From contig NZ_JBPAXY010000005.1 in NCBI RefSeq assembly GCF_050897975.1, forward strand, positions 372,001 to 436,000: DNA of 64,000 nucleotides. The letters are read 5' to 3'. Origin of the DNA: Pseudooceanicola sp050897975. GTDB taxonomy: Bacteria; Pseudomonadota; Alphaproteobacteria; Rhodobacterales; Rhodobacteraceae. The notes beneath the pieces were generated by a model. It saw only the letters and a list, made by a program, of their open reading frames with translations. It did not search any database and was not told the origin of the DNA. Positions 15,466-23,326 of this stretch are shown here, piece by piece. The position numbers were made by a program, and so were the translations under genes. Each line of letters opens with the position of its first letter. Position 1 is the stretch's first letter.

Positions 15466-16073
15466 TTCGCCCCCTCTTCGGTCTTCTCGTCACCGGGAAG
15501 AATATACTCGGCCCCCTCCCAGGGGGACATGAAATCGAACTGGCGGTATTCCTGCACCAGGCTGACGGGTTCGTAGACGACGCGTTTCTGCACCTCGTCG
15601 TAACGCACCTCGGTATAGCCGGTGGTGGGGAAGTCCTTGCGCAGCGGGTGACCGCGGAAGCCGTAGTCGGTCAGGATGCGGCGCAGGTCCGGGTGGCCCG
15701 AGAAGACGATGCCGAACATGTCGAACACCTCACGCTCGAACCAGTCGGCCGATTTGTGCACGCTGGTGATCGAGGGCACCATCTCGTCGTCGCGCACGGC
15801 GACGCGCAGGCGGATGCGCTGGTTCTGGTACATCGACAGGAAGTGATAGACCACGTCGAACCGCTTCGGCCGTTCGGGGTAATCCACCGCCGTGATGTCG
15901 ACCAGCGACGAGAACTTGCAGGAGCTGTCGGTCCGCAGGAACTCGACAAAGCCCACGATGTTCGAGGGGGTCACGTCGATGTTCAGCTCACCGAAGGACA
16001 CATCCCAGGCGGCGACGCAATCGGGGCGCTTGGCCTCGATATGGGCGCCCAGTTCGTTCAGAGCTTCGCTCAT
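15462..16073 (-). CDS. nuoC: NADH-quinone oxidoreductase subunit C
   Basis: 30-kDa-type peripheral subunit, 203 residues. The signature EREVFDMFGIVFSGHPDLRR followed by GHPLRKDFP is in the C-terminal half (about 113-150). It has no redox cofactor and packs against NuoD. It starts 12 bases after the nuoB stop and overlaps nuoD. Confidence 0.98.
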   Translation of the reverse strand: MSEALNELGAHIEAKRPDCVAAWDVSFGELNIDVTPSNIVGFVEFLRTDSSCKFSSLVDITAVDYPERPKRFDVVYHFLSMYQNQRIRLRVAVRDDEMVPSITSVHKSADWFEREVFDMFGIVFSGHPDLRRILTDYGFRGHPLRKDFPTTGYTEVRYDEVQKRVVYEPVSLVQEYRQFDFMSPWEGAEYILPGDEKTEEGAK

Positions 16074-16085
16074 GATCTTGCCCCC

Positions 16086-16610
16086 TCAGCGCGTCAGAGT
16101 GCCGGTGCGACGGATCTTCCGCGCCAGCTGCAAAATGCCGTAAACCAGCGCCTCGGCGGTCGGCGGGCAGCCGGGGACGTAGATGTCCACGGGCACAATG
16201 CGGTCGCAACCGCGCACCACCGAGTAGCTGTAGTGATAGTAGCCGCCGCCATTGGCGCAGCTGCCCATCGAGATGACGTAACGCGGTTCGGGCATCTGGT
16301 CGTAGACCTTGCGCAGCGCCGGGGCCATCTTGTTGGTCAGGGTGCCCGCGACGATCATCACGTCGGACTGGCGCGGGGAGGCCCGCGGCGCGGTGCCGAA
16401 ACGTTCGATGTCGTAGCGCGGCATCGAGCTGTGCATCATCTCGACGGCGCAGCAGGCCAGGCCAAAGGTCATCCAGTGCAGAGAGCCGGTCCGCGCCCAG
16501 GTGATCAGGTCTTCGGTCGAGGTCAGCAGGAACCCCTTGTCCTGAAGTTCCCGGTTCAGCGCCTGGGTGGCGACTTCCTTGTCGGCCTGCGCGGTATTGG
16601 CAGAGGTCAT
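16086..16610 (-). CDS. nuoB: NADH-quinone oxidoreductase subunit B
   Basis: Carries the terminal [4Fe-4S] cluster N2, which reduces quinone; 174 residues. The ligands are the tandem cysteines C53 and C54 plus C118 and C148. The start at MTSANTAQ was chosen because its ATG shares a base with the nuoA stop (TGATG) and the length matches relatives; another in-frame ATG lies nine bases upstream. Confidence 0.98.
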   Translation of the reverse strand: MTSANTAQADKEVATQALNRELQDKGFLLTSTEDLITWARTGSLHWMTFGLACCAVEMMHSSMPRYDIERFGTAPRASPRQSDVMIVAGTLTNKMAPALRKVYDQMPEPRYVISMGSCANGGGYYHYSYSVVRGCDRIVPVDIYVPGCPPTAEALVYGILQLARKIRRTGTLTR

Positions 16611-16975
16611 CACTCCCATTCCAGGGCTCCCTTCTTCCATTCATAGGCGAAGCCGATGGTCAGGACGGCCAGGAAGACCATCATCGACCAGAAGCCCACC
16701 ATCGAGATGTCCTTGAAGGCCACGGCCCAGGGGAACAGCATGGCGATTTCCAGGTCGAAGATGATGAACAGGATCGACACCAGATAGAACCGGACGTCGA
16801 ATTTCATCCGCGCATCGTCGAAAGCGTTGAAGCCGCATTCGTAGGCGCTGACTTTTTCGGGATCGGGGTTGCGCACGGCGAGGATCAGCGCGGCGAGGAT
16901 CAAGACCAGGCCAAGGGCGATCGCGACCGCGAGAAAGATGAGGATGGGAAGGTATTCCCGCAGCATCTCTTCCAC
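16610..16975 (-). CDS. nuoA: NADH-quinone oxidoreductase subunit A
   Basis: First gene of the operon, 121 residues, three transmembrane helices. The loop motif SAYECGF with C47 is the conserved cysteine loop that changes accessibility in the deactive state of complex I. AGGAG lies about six bases upstream of the ATG. The nuo promoter should lie in the 425 bases upstream. Confidence 0.98.
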   Translation of the reverse strand: MEEMLREYLPILIFLAVAIALGLVLILAALILAVRNPDPEKVSAYECGFNAFDDARMKFDVRFYLVSILFIIFDLEIAMLFPWAVAFKDISMVGFWSMMVFLAVLTIGFAYEWKKGALEWE

Positions 16976-17400
16976 GAATGGCTCCTTTCATGGGCGGCGG
17001 GGGTCCGCGCGTCCGGACCCTCAAGGCTGTGTCGGGTTTTACGCTCGCCCCCCGGCAGGGTCAACCGAGGGCGCGCGTTTTACACGGTTACGATGTGTCC
17101 TGAACTTCCTTTGTAAACAATTGAATACCAAGGAATTGATCTCGGCCACGACGGTTAACGCCGCATTGCCGCGTCGCCAGCAGTACCCAACGGAATCAGT
17201 CGGAAATACATGACGGAATCACTCAGTTTTGCCGTCGCCCCCTCTGCGGCGCGGCATGGGCGCGGGAAAGTGCCCTGATCTCAGCACCCTGCGCGGCAGC
17301 GGCCCAGGTGCCGCAATGCAGCACCGTATGGCTGCGCGGGCCCTGCCCCCCTCCGCCGATCCGGCGCGGCGCGGCCCGGGGCCCGCGCCGCCCCCCGGTT
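16976..17400 (-). promoter_or_regulatory. upstream region of the nuo operon
   Basis: This 425-base stretch has no convincing gene. The part nearest nuoA is GC-rich; 17090-17220 is the most AT-rich segment for several kilobases and is the likely promoter region. On the minus strand it contains TTGGTATTCAATTGTTTACA and, further down, GTGTAAAAC, but no -35/-10 pair with good spacing, so I give no exact start site. At 17366-17391 a strong GC hairpin follows the preceding gene. Confidence 0.4.
17366..17391 (-). terminator. GC-rich hairpin after the methylglutaconyl-CoA hydratase gene
   Basis: Perfect 9-bp stem (GCGGCGCGG at 17366-17374, CCGCGCCGC at 17383-17391) with an 8-base loop, 9 bases past the stop codon of the upstream minus-strand gene. 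There is no T-run on the minus strand, so a factor-independent role is uncertain. It probably separates the liu cluster from nuo transcription. Confidence 0.4.
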
Positions 17401-18186
17401 TCAGCCCTGCCAGGGCGGGGTCGTCTTGGCGAAGAAGGCCGCGATCCCGGCCTGGGCCTCGCTGCCTTCCCAACAGGCAACCAGCTCCTCGACCGAATGG
17501 GCCACCTCGGCCTCGCTGGGCGCGCCGCCCAGACGCCGGGCCAGGCGCTTGGCCCGGGCCACGGCCTCGGGCGCGGTCTCCAGGATCGGGGCCAGCTCGG
17601 CCTCGATGGCCGCGTCCAGCCCCTCGGCGGGCACCACCCGGGCCAGCAGATCCAGCTCTTGCGCCAGGGCGGCGTCAAAGCGGTTGCCCTGGAAAAAGAT
17701 GCGCCGGGCGCCCGCCGGGCCGGTGCGGGCGATGACATAGGGGCCGATGGTGGCGGGGATCAGGCCCAGTCGGGTCTCGGTCAGGGCCATCTTCACCACA
17801 TCGGCGCCAATGGCCACGTCACAGACCGCCGCCAGCCCGACGCCGCCGCCAAAGCAATTGCCCTGCACCCGCCCGATCAGCGGCTTGGGCAGCGCGTCGA
17901 GCGCGCCCAGCATGTCGGCCAGCTTGCGCGCCTCCACCCGCCGCGTGGCGCTGTTGGCGCGCATCTGGTCCTGCATCCAGCCCAGATCGCCCCCGGCGCA
18001 GAAGCTGCGGCCCTCGGCGCCCAGCACCACGACGCGCACCGACGGGTCATCGCCCAGCTGGGCCGCCGCCGCCGTCAACTCGTCGATCATCACCGCGTTC
18101 ATCGCATTGTGTTTCTCGGCACGGGCCAGCCACAGATGGGCCACGCCGCGCGCGTCCTGTTCGATACGGATCGTCTGGTAGCTCAT
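17401..18186 (-). CDS. liuC: enoyl-CoA hydratase family, probable methylglutaconyl-CoA hydratase
   Basis: 261 residues with the crotonase fold. The oxyanion-hole segments SFCAGGDL (about 61-68) and GNCFGGGVGL (109-118) are present, as is the segment LTETRLGLIPATIGPYV with a likely catalytic acid at E137. Within the leucine cluster it should hydrate 3-methylglutaconyl-CoA to HMG-CoA. The start overlaps the HMG-CoA lyase stop (ATGA), so it is the last gene of the operon. Exact substrate is inferred from context. Confidence 0.88.
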   Translation of the reverse strand: MSYQTIRIEQDARGVAHLWLARAEKHNAMNAVMIDELTAAAAQLGDDPSVRVVVLGAEGRSFCAGGDLGWMQDQMRANSATRRVEARKLADMLGALDALPKPLIGRVQGNCFGGGVGLAAVCDVAIGADVVKMALTETRLGLIPATIGPYVIARTGPAGARRIFFQGNRFDAALAQELDLLARVVPAEGLDAAIEAELAPILETAPEAVARAKRLARRLGGAPSEAEVAHSVEELVACWEGSEAQAGIAAFFAKTTPPWQG

Positions 18187-19046
18187 GCCGTCTCTCCCTG
18201 CCGCATCCTGCGGGCCATCGCCGCCGCCTCTTCCAGAACCGCCGGGTCCAGCCCGGTGGCAAAGCCGCGCGCCTCGACGCGGGCGCGCACGGCCTCTGTG
18301 GCCACATTGCCCGCCGCCCCCGGCGCATAGGGGCAGCCGCCCAGCCCGCCGACGGCGGCATCGAAAATCCGCAGCCCGAGGTCCAGCGCCACATCTATAT
18401 TGTCCAGCGCCCGGCCCCCGGTGTCGTGGAAATGCCCCGCCACCCGTTCGGCGGGGATCTGGTGCAGCACCGCGCGCAGCATCGGCGCCACCTCCTCCGG
18501 GGTGGCGCGGCCCAGGGTCTCGCCCAGCGAGATCTCGGTGCAGCCCATGTCGAACAGCTCTGCCGCCACATCGGCCACCGCCTCGGGCGCCACGGCGCCG
18601 TCATAGGGGCAATGGGTGACGCAGCTGACATAGCCGCGCACCGGCAGATCGGCGGCGCGGGCGGCCTCGACCACCGGGCGGAACCGATCCAGGCTTTCGG
18701 CGATGGAGGCGTTGATATTGGCGCGGCTGAACCCTTCGGAGGCGGCGCCGAAGACGGCCACCTCGTCCACCCCCGCCGCCAGCGCGTCCTCGAAGCCCCG
18801 CATATTGGGGGTCAGCGCGGTATAGCGCACGCCGGGCGCCCGGGTGATGCCGGCCAGCACGTCTGCGCTGCCCGCCATCTGCGGCACCCATTTCGGGCTG
18901 ACGAAGCTGGCGCATTCGATGCGCGCGAACCCCGCCCGGCTGAGGCAATCGACCAGGGCGATCTTCTCGGCCACCGGAATGGCCCGCGCCTCGTTCTGCA
19001 ACCCGTCGCGCGGGCCCACCTCGAATATCTCGACCCTCTCGGTCAT
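18183..19046 (-). CDS. liuE: hydroxymethylglutaryl-CoA lyase
   Basis: Splits HMG-CoA to acetyl-CoA and acetoacetate, the last step of leucine breakdown; 287 residues, TIM barrel. Metal and catalytic motifs are visible: VGPRDGLQNE with D14, HFHD with H205 and H207, and the glycine-rich loop VGGLGGCPY with catalytic C238. One departure from the usual pattern: the SLGDT segment reads SLGET (E176) followed by LGRATP. It lies 33 bases after the GST gene and overlaps the hydratase gene. Confidence 0.93.
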   Translation of the reverse strand: MTERVEIFEVGPRDGLQNEARAIPVAEKIALVDCLSRAGFARIECASFVSPKWVPQMAGSADVLAGITRAPGVRYTALTPNMRGFEDALAAGVDEVAVFGAASEGFSRANINASIAESLDRFRPVVEAARAADLPVRGYVSCVTHCPYDGAVAPEAVADVAAELFDMGCTEISLGETLGRATPEEVAPMLRAVLHQIPAERVAGHFHDTGGRALDNIDVALDLGLRIFDAAVGGLGGCPYAPGAAGNVATEAVRARVEARGFATGLDPAVLEEAAAMARRMRQGETA

Positions 19047-19079
19047 CGCTCCCCCCTCCCTATGTGTGTGCCGCCGCGC

Positions 19080-19757
19080 TTACTGCGGCGGGCTTTCTTG
19101 CAGCGGCGGATAGAAATCCTGCGCATAGACCCCGGTGTCGGGCTCGGGCCGCGCGCTGGCAAAGCTTGGCCGGTCGGTGATACGCTCGTACCAGGCCGCC
19201 ATTTCGGGGAACCCCTCCATGTCGGTGAAATGCAGCGCCATCCACACCGCCTGCCCGACGGCAATGTCGGCCGCCGAAAAGCCCGAGGTCAGCAGGTAGT
19301 CGCGGTTCTCGACCGGGGTCGACAGGCGCCCCTCGATGGCGGCAAAGCATTTCTTCAGCCGCGCCACCTCGATCTTCATCACGGTGGGCGAGCGCATCCA
19401 GTCCTCGTGCAGCACCAGATGCTGTTGCGTCAGCGCCGCACAGTGCTGCGAGACGGTTTCGGCAAAGTGCAGCCAGACCAGCCAGTCGGGCCGGTCCAGA
19501 TCCCCCGCCGGGCGGCCCAGGCCGCGCTCGGGGAAGCGTTCACAGAGGATCTCCATGATCGCCAGGCTTTCGAAATAGGTCTCGCCGTCCATTTCCAGCG
19601 CGGGCACCCGACCGGCGGGTGACAGCGACAGGTAGTCGGGCTGGCGCAGCGAGGCGTCGAAGGGGCGGATCGACATCTCGAAGGGCACCCCCAGCTCGTA
19701 GAGTAGCCACAGCACCCGCATAGAGCGCGACCCGGCACAATGATGCAGCGTGATCAT
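19080..19757 (-). CDS. glutathione S-transferase family protein
   Basis: 225 residues. The N-terminal thioredoxin-like domain has the active-site serine region (AGSRSMRVLW), the cis-proline segment GRVPALEMDG and the glutathione-binding ES pair in YFESLAIME. A helical C-terminal domain follows. Its ATG overlaps the stop of the methylcrotonyl-CoA carboxylase alpha gene, so it is cotranscribed with leucine catabolism. A possible job is detoxifying reactive acyl-CoA or aldehyde by-products; the substrate is unknown. Confidence 0.85.
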   Translation of the reverse strand: MITLHHCAGSRSMRVLWLLYELGVPFEMSIRPFDASLRQPDYLSLSPAGRVPALEMDGETYFESLAIMEILCERFPERGLGRPAGDLDRPDWLVWLHFAETVSQHCAALTQQHLVLHEDWMRSPTVMKIEVARLKKCFAAIEGRLSTPVENRDYLLTSGFSAADIAVGQAVWMALHFTDMEGFPEMAAWYERITDRPSFASARPEPDTGVYAQDFYPPLQESPPQ

Positions 19758-21733
19758 GCGGCCTCTCCCGCATCCTCCGCCTCAAGCCGGATCAGAGCGG
19801 CGCCGGCTTCGACCTGGCCGCCCTCCGTGGTCAGAATTTCGGCAACGATACCATCTCGCGGGGCGACAAGCGCGTGTTCCATCTTCATGGCCTCAAGGAT
19901 AGCCAATCGTTGCCCGGCGGCAACCGTATCGCCGGGGGCCGCGAAAAGCTGACGCAGAAGGCCCGGCATCGGCGCCAGGATCACGTCACCGCCCGCGCCC
20001 TCGTCGGCCCCCTGACCGGGCAAGACCTGGTCCAGCACCAGCGGCCAGCCGCCAAACAGGGTGATGCGGGTTCCGGCGCGGTGCCAGCCCGGGGCGCGCG
20101 CGCCCTCCAGCCACCAGGCGCCGTTCTGCCAGCGGGCCGCGACCGGGGCGCCCTCGCCCCCGCCCTCGACCGCCGTGATGACATGGCTGCCATCCTCCAG
20201 GCTTTCGACCGCCAGCACATGGGCCTCGCCCGCCTGGTCCAGCGTCACGATGCGGCGCAGCGGCGCCCACAGGGTGAAGCCCCGGCGCGGCGCGGGGGCC
20301 TCGGCCAGATCCAGCGCGATCATCGCCGCCCAGGCCAGGGCAGCGGTGTCCGCCTTTGGCGCGTCGCACAGCACCGCCTGATGGCGTTCGATCAGCCCGG
20401 TATCGACCTCGCCCGCACGGAAGTCCTCTTGCGCCGCCAGCCGTTCCAGGAAGCCCAGGTTGGTGACGCTGCCCGCAACTTCGGTGGCCCGCAGCCCGGC
20501 CTCCAGCCGCGCCAGCGCCACGTCGCGGGTCGGACCATGGGCAATCAGCTTGGCGATCATCGGGTCGTAATGGGGACTGATCTCGTCGCCCTCGCGGACG
20601 CCGGTGTCGATGCGCAGCCCCTCGGGGAAGGCCAGCCGGTCCAGCCGACCCGTGGCAGGCAGGAAGCCAGCGCTGGCATCCTCGGCGTACAGGCGCGCCT
20701 CGAAGGCGTGACCTGTGATCGTCAGATCCTCTTGCGCGCAGGGCAGCGGTTCGCCCGCCGCGACGCGGATCTGCCATTCCACCAGATCGACGCCGGTGAT
20801 CGCCTCGGTGACGGGATGTTCCACCTGAAGGCGGGTATTCATCTCCATGAACCAGAAGCCATCGGCGCGCAGGCCGTTACTGCCATCGGCGATGAACTCG
20901 ATCGTGCCCGCCCCCTTGTAGCCAATGGCCTCGGCGGCGCGGACGGCGGCGCCGGTCATGGCGGCGCGCACCTCCTCGGACATGCCCGGCGCGGGGGCCT
21001 CCTCGATCACCTTCTGGTGGCGGCGTTGCAGCGAACAGTCGCGCTCGAACAGATGCACCGCCCGGGTGCCGTCGCCAAAGATCTGCACCTCGACGTGGCG
21101 CGGGCTGAGGATGTATTTCTCCACCAGCATCTCGTCATTGCCGAAGGCGCCCCGCGCCTCGGCCTTGGCCGCGGCCAGCGCCTCGGCGAAGCCCTCGGGG
21201 GCGTCGACACGGCGCATCCCCTTGCCGCCGCCGCCCGCGACGGCCTTCAGCAGCACGGGATAGCCGATGCGGTCCGCCTCGGCGGCCAGATGCGCCTCGG
21301 ACTGCTCGGCGCCGTGATAGCCCGGCACCACCGGCACCCCCGCCTCTTCCATCAGCGCCTTGGCCGCGCCCTTCAGCCCCATGGCCCGGATCGCCTTGGC
21401 CGAAGGGCCGATGAAGACCAGCCCCGCCGCCTCCAGCGCCTCGACGAAATCGGGGTTCTCGGACAGGAAGCCATAGCCCGGATGCACCGCCTCGGCCCCG
21501 GTGGCCCGGGCGGCGGCGATGATCGCCTCACCCCGCAGATAGCTTTCGTCAGGGCGCGCGCCGCCCAGGCTGACCGCCTCGTCGGCCAGCGCCACATGAC
21601 GGGCGCCCGCGTCCACGTCGGAATGCACCGCCACGGTGGCAATGCCCATGGCGCGCGCGCTTTCGATCACCCGACAGGCGATCTCGCCCCGGTTTGCCAC
21701 CAGGATTTTCTTGAACAGATGTCCCTCAGCCAT
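19754..21733 (-). CDS. liuD: methylcrotonyl-CoA carboxylase, biotin-containing alpha subunit
   Basis: 659 residues. Order of domains: biotin carboxylase (about 1-450) with ILVANRGEIA, the GGGGKGM ATP-binding loop and EMNTRLQVEHPVTE; a linking domain; and a C-terminal biotinyl domain with EAMKM, where K617 is the biotinylated lysine. It charges biotin with CO2 for the beta subunit encoded at 23327-24931. The gene overlaps the macrodomain gene before it and the GST gene after it. Assignment to methylcrotonyl-CoA rather than another acyl-CoA follows from the neighbours. Confidence 0.93.
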   Translation of the reverse strand: MAEGHLFKKILVANRGEIACRVIESARAMGIATVAVHSDVDAGARHVALADEAVSLGGARPDESYLRGEAIIAAARATGAEAVHPGYGFLSENPDFVEALEAAGLVFIGPSAKAIRAMGLKGAAKALMEEAGVPVVPGYHGAEQSEAHLAAEADRIGYPVLLKAVAGGGGKGMRRVDAPEGFAEALAAAKAEARGAFGNDEMLVEKYILSPRHVEVQIFGDGTRAVHLFERDCSLQRRHQKVIEEAPAPGMSEEVRAAMTGAAVRAAEAIGYKGAGTIEFIADGSNGLRADGFWFMEMNTRLQVEHPVTEAITGVDLVEWQIRVAAGEPLPCAQEDLTITGHAFEARLYAEDASAGFLPATGRLDRLAFPEGLRIDTGVREGDEISPHYDPMIAKLIAHGPTRDVALARLEAGLRATEVAGSVTNLGFLERLAAQEDFRAGEVDTGLIERHQAVLCDAPKADTAALAWAAMIALDLAEAPAPRRGFTLWAPLRRIVTLDQAGEAHVLAVESLEDGSHVITAVEGGGEGAPVAARWQNGAWWLEGARAPGWHRAGTRITLFGGWPLVLDQVLPGQGADEGAGGDVILAPMPGLLRQLFAAPGDTVAAGQRLAILEAMKMEHALVAPRDGIVAEILTTEGGQVEAGAALIRLEAEDAGEAA

Positions 21734-22229
21734 CGACGGCCTCCCTCAATATCTCTGCCTGCCGGGCGTCATAGGCGACCAGCGTAATGTCCATCTCGTC
21801 CCGGGCCTCGGCCTGCCAGGCGCGGCAGGCGCAGACGGCGACCCGGGCGGCGGCGCGCGCCGGATAGCCGTAGACCCCGGTGGAAATCGCCGGAAAGGCG
21901 ATAGAGCGCAGCCCGGCGTCCGCGGCTAGGTCAAGCGCATGGCCGTAACAGGCCGCCAGCGTTTCGGCCTCATGCGCCTGGCCCCCCTTCCAGACCGGCC
22001 CCACGGTGTGGATCACATGGGGCGCGGGCAGGTCATGGCCGCCGGTCAGCCGCGCCTCACCCGGCGGGCAACCGCCCAGGGTGCGGCACTCGGCCAGAAG
22101 GCCCGGCCCGGCGGCGCGGTGAATGGCGCCGTCGACGCCCCCGCCCCCCAGCAACTGCGGATTGGCGGCGTTGACGATGGCGTCGACCGCCAGGGTGGTG
22201 ATGTCGCCCTGCCAGACGCTCAGGCTCAT
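21726..22229 (-). CDS. macrodomain protein (ADP-ribose binding or hydrolysing, MacroD/YmdB type)
   Basis: 167 residues, essentially one macrodomain. Motifs: GDIT near the start, VDAIVNAANPQLLGGGGVDGAIH (binding loop 1) and ISTGVYGYP (loop 2). Proteins of this class remove ADP-ribose from proteins or deacetylate O-acetyl-ADP-ribose. The start MSLSV has GGAGG five bases upstream and overlaps the nitronate monooxygenase stop (ATGA); the gene also overlaps liuD by eight bases. Its place inside a leucine-degradation operon is unusual. Confidence 0.9.
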   Translation of the reverse strand: MSLSVWQGDITTLAVDAIVNAANPQLLGGGGVDGAIHRAAGPGLLAECRTLGGCPPGEARLTGGHDLPAPHVIHTVGPVWKGGQAHEAETLAACYGHALDLAADAGLRSIAFPAISTGVYGYPARAAARVAVCACRAWQAEARDEMDITLVAYDARQAEILREAVDG

Positions 22230-23203
22230 CGCCGCCTCCATCCACCCGCCAGCAGCCCCTCGGCCTGCGTTGCCATCTCTTCCAGGATCTCGACCGCCGG
22301 GCGCACCCGGTCGATCAGCCCGATCCCCTCGCCCACGATGGGGCCCGCAATATCCGCCTCGCCCGTGGCGGCGGCGTCCAGCCAACGCGCCCGCGCGGCC
22401 TCGTCCCGGGCCAGCGCATCGAGCCGCCCTTCCCATTCGTCGGAAAAGGCATTGCGCATCCCGCGCAGGTCGAACCCCTCGGGCCAGTTTTTCTGCCGCG
22501 CCACGTCCCACAGTTTGCTGCGGTAGGTGGCATCGCCCCCGGCCTGCATTGCGGCGCGATGCTGCCCCTCAGGCACCAGCGCCTCGGCGGCGGCCCAGAA
22601 GGCAGTGCCGCAGACCACGCCCTCGGCCCCCAGCATCAGCGCGGCGGCCAGGCCGCGGCCATCGGCAATGCCGCCAGCGGCAAAGAGCAGCACCTCGGGC
22701 GCCTCGCGCGCCAACAGATCGGCCAGTTCCGGCACCAGGGTCATCGTGGCGCGACGCGCCCCATGGCCGCCGGCCTCGGTGCCCTGGGCGACCAGCGCCA
22801 TGGCGCCCGCCGCCAGCGCCGCGCGGGCCTGTTCAACGCTTTGCACCTGCGCCATCACCGGCACACCCGCGTCCCGCGCCTTTGCCGCAAAGGGCGCCAG
22901 GTCGCCGAAGGACAGGAACAGCAGCTCTGGCGCCTCGGCCAGTATCTCGTCCAGCAGGGCCTCGCCCAGGGCACCGGTCTCGGCCAGCGCCCAGGTGATG
23001 AAGCCCAAGCCCCGGCGCGCATTGCCCGCCTGCGCCCATTCGCGCCGCACCCAAGTGGGATCGGCATAGCCGCCCCCCACCAGGCCCAGCCCGCCCGCGC
23101 CGCTGACGGCGGCGGCCAGCGCGCCGCCCGACACGCCCGCCATGGGCGCCAGCAGCACCGGATGGCGCAGATCGAACCTCTGGGTGACACGCGTCTCGAT
23201 CAT
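22226..23203 (-). CDS. nitronate monooxygenase family flavoprotein
   Basis: 325 residues, FMN-dependent TIM barrel. Family motifs: LLAPMAGVSGGALAAAVSGAGGLG near the start, AQGTEAGGHGA in the middle and LFAAGGIADGRG before the phosphate-binding region. Such enzymes oxidise nitroalkanes or related propionate-3-nitronate toxins. The start MIETRV was chosen because AGAGGGGGCGGGG precedes it; an in-frame ATG nine codons earlier lacks a site. It sits between the carboxylase beta gene and the macrodomain gene, and its role in leucine catabolism is unclear. Confidence 0.88.
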   Translation of the reverse strand: MIETRVTQRFDLRHPVLLAPMAGVSGGALAAAVSGAGGLGLVGGGYADPTWVRREWAQAGNARRGLGFITWALAETGALGEALLDEILAEAPELLFLSFGDLAPFAAKARDAGVPVMAQVQSVEQARAALAAGAMALVAQGTEAGGHGARRATMTLVPELADLLAREAPEVLLFAAGGIADGRGLAAALMLGAEGVVCGTAFWAAAEALVPEGQHRAAMQAGGDATYRSKLWDVARQKNWPEGFDLRGMRNAFSDEWEGRLDALARDEAARARWLDAAATGEADIAGPIVGEGIGLIDRVRPAVEILEEMATQAEGLLAGGWRRR

Positions 23204-23220
23204 CGCCCCGCCCCCTCTTC

Positions 23221-23290
23221 TCGTTGCCAAAAATATCCCGGGGGAGTCGCGGCGCCGCCGGGACGGGGGCAGAGCCCCCTGCCCGCCCGC
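23221..23290. repeat. structured intergenic repeat, copy 1
   Basis: Begins with a box TTGCCAAAAATATCCCGGGG (from 23224), then a variable GC-rich stretch, then the hairpin GGGGGC-AGA-GCCCCC (23265-23279) and TGCCCGCCC. A second copy in the same orientation lies at 57201-57270. Read on the minus strand it is a GC hairpin followed further on by ATATTTTTGGCAA, so it resembles a transcription terminator for the upstream carboxylase beta gene. Confidence 0.75.
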
Positions 23291-23326
23291 CGCAGGCGCG
23301 GCCTTCGCACGCAGGTCAGACCCCGA

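Noticed and set aside
17219..17738. Arg/Pro-rich frames on both strands around the start of the nuo upstream region
   Set aside because: They overlap the methylglutaconyl-CoA hydratase gene in other frames, have no ribosome site and no recognisable fold.
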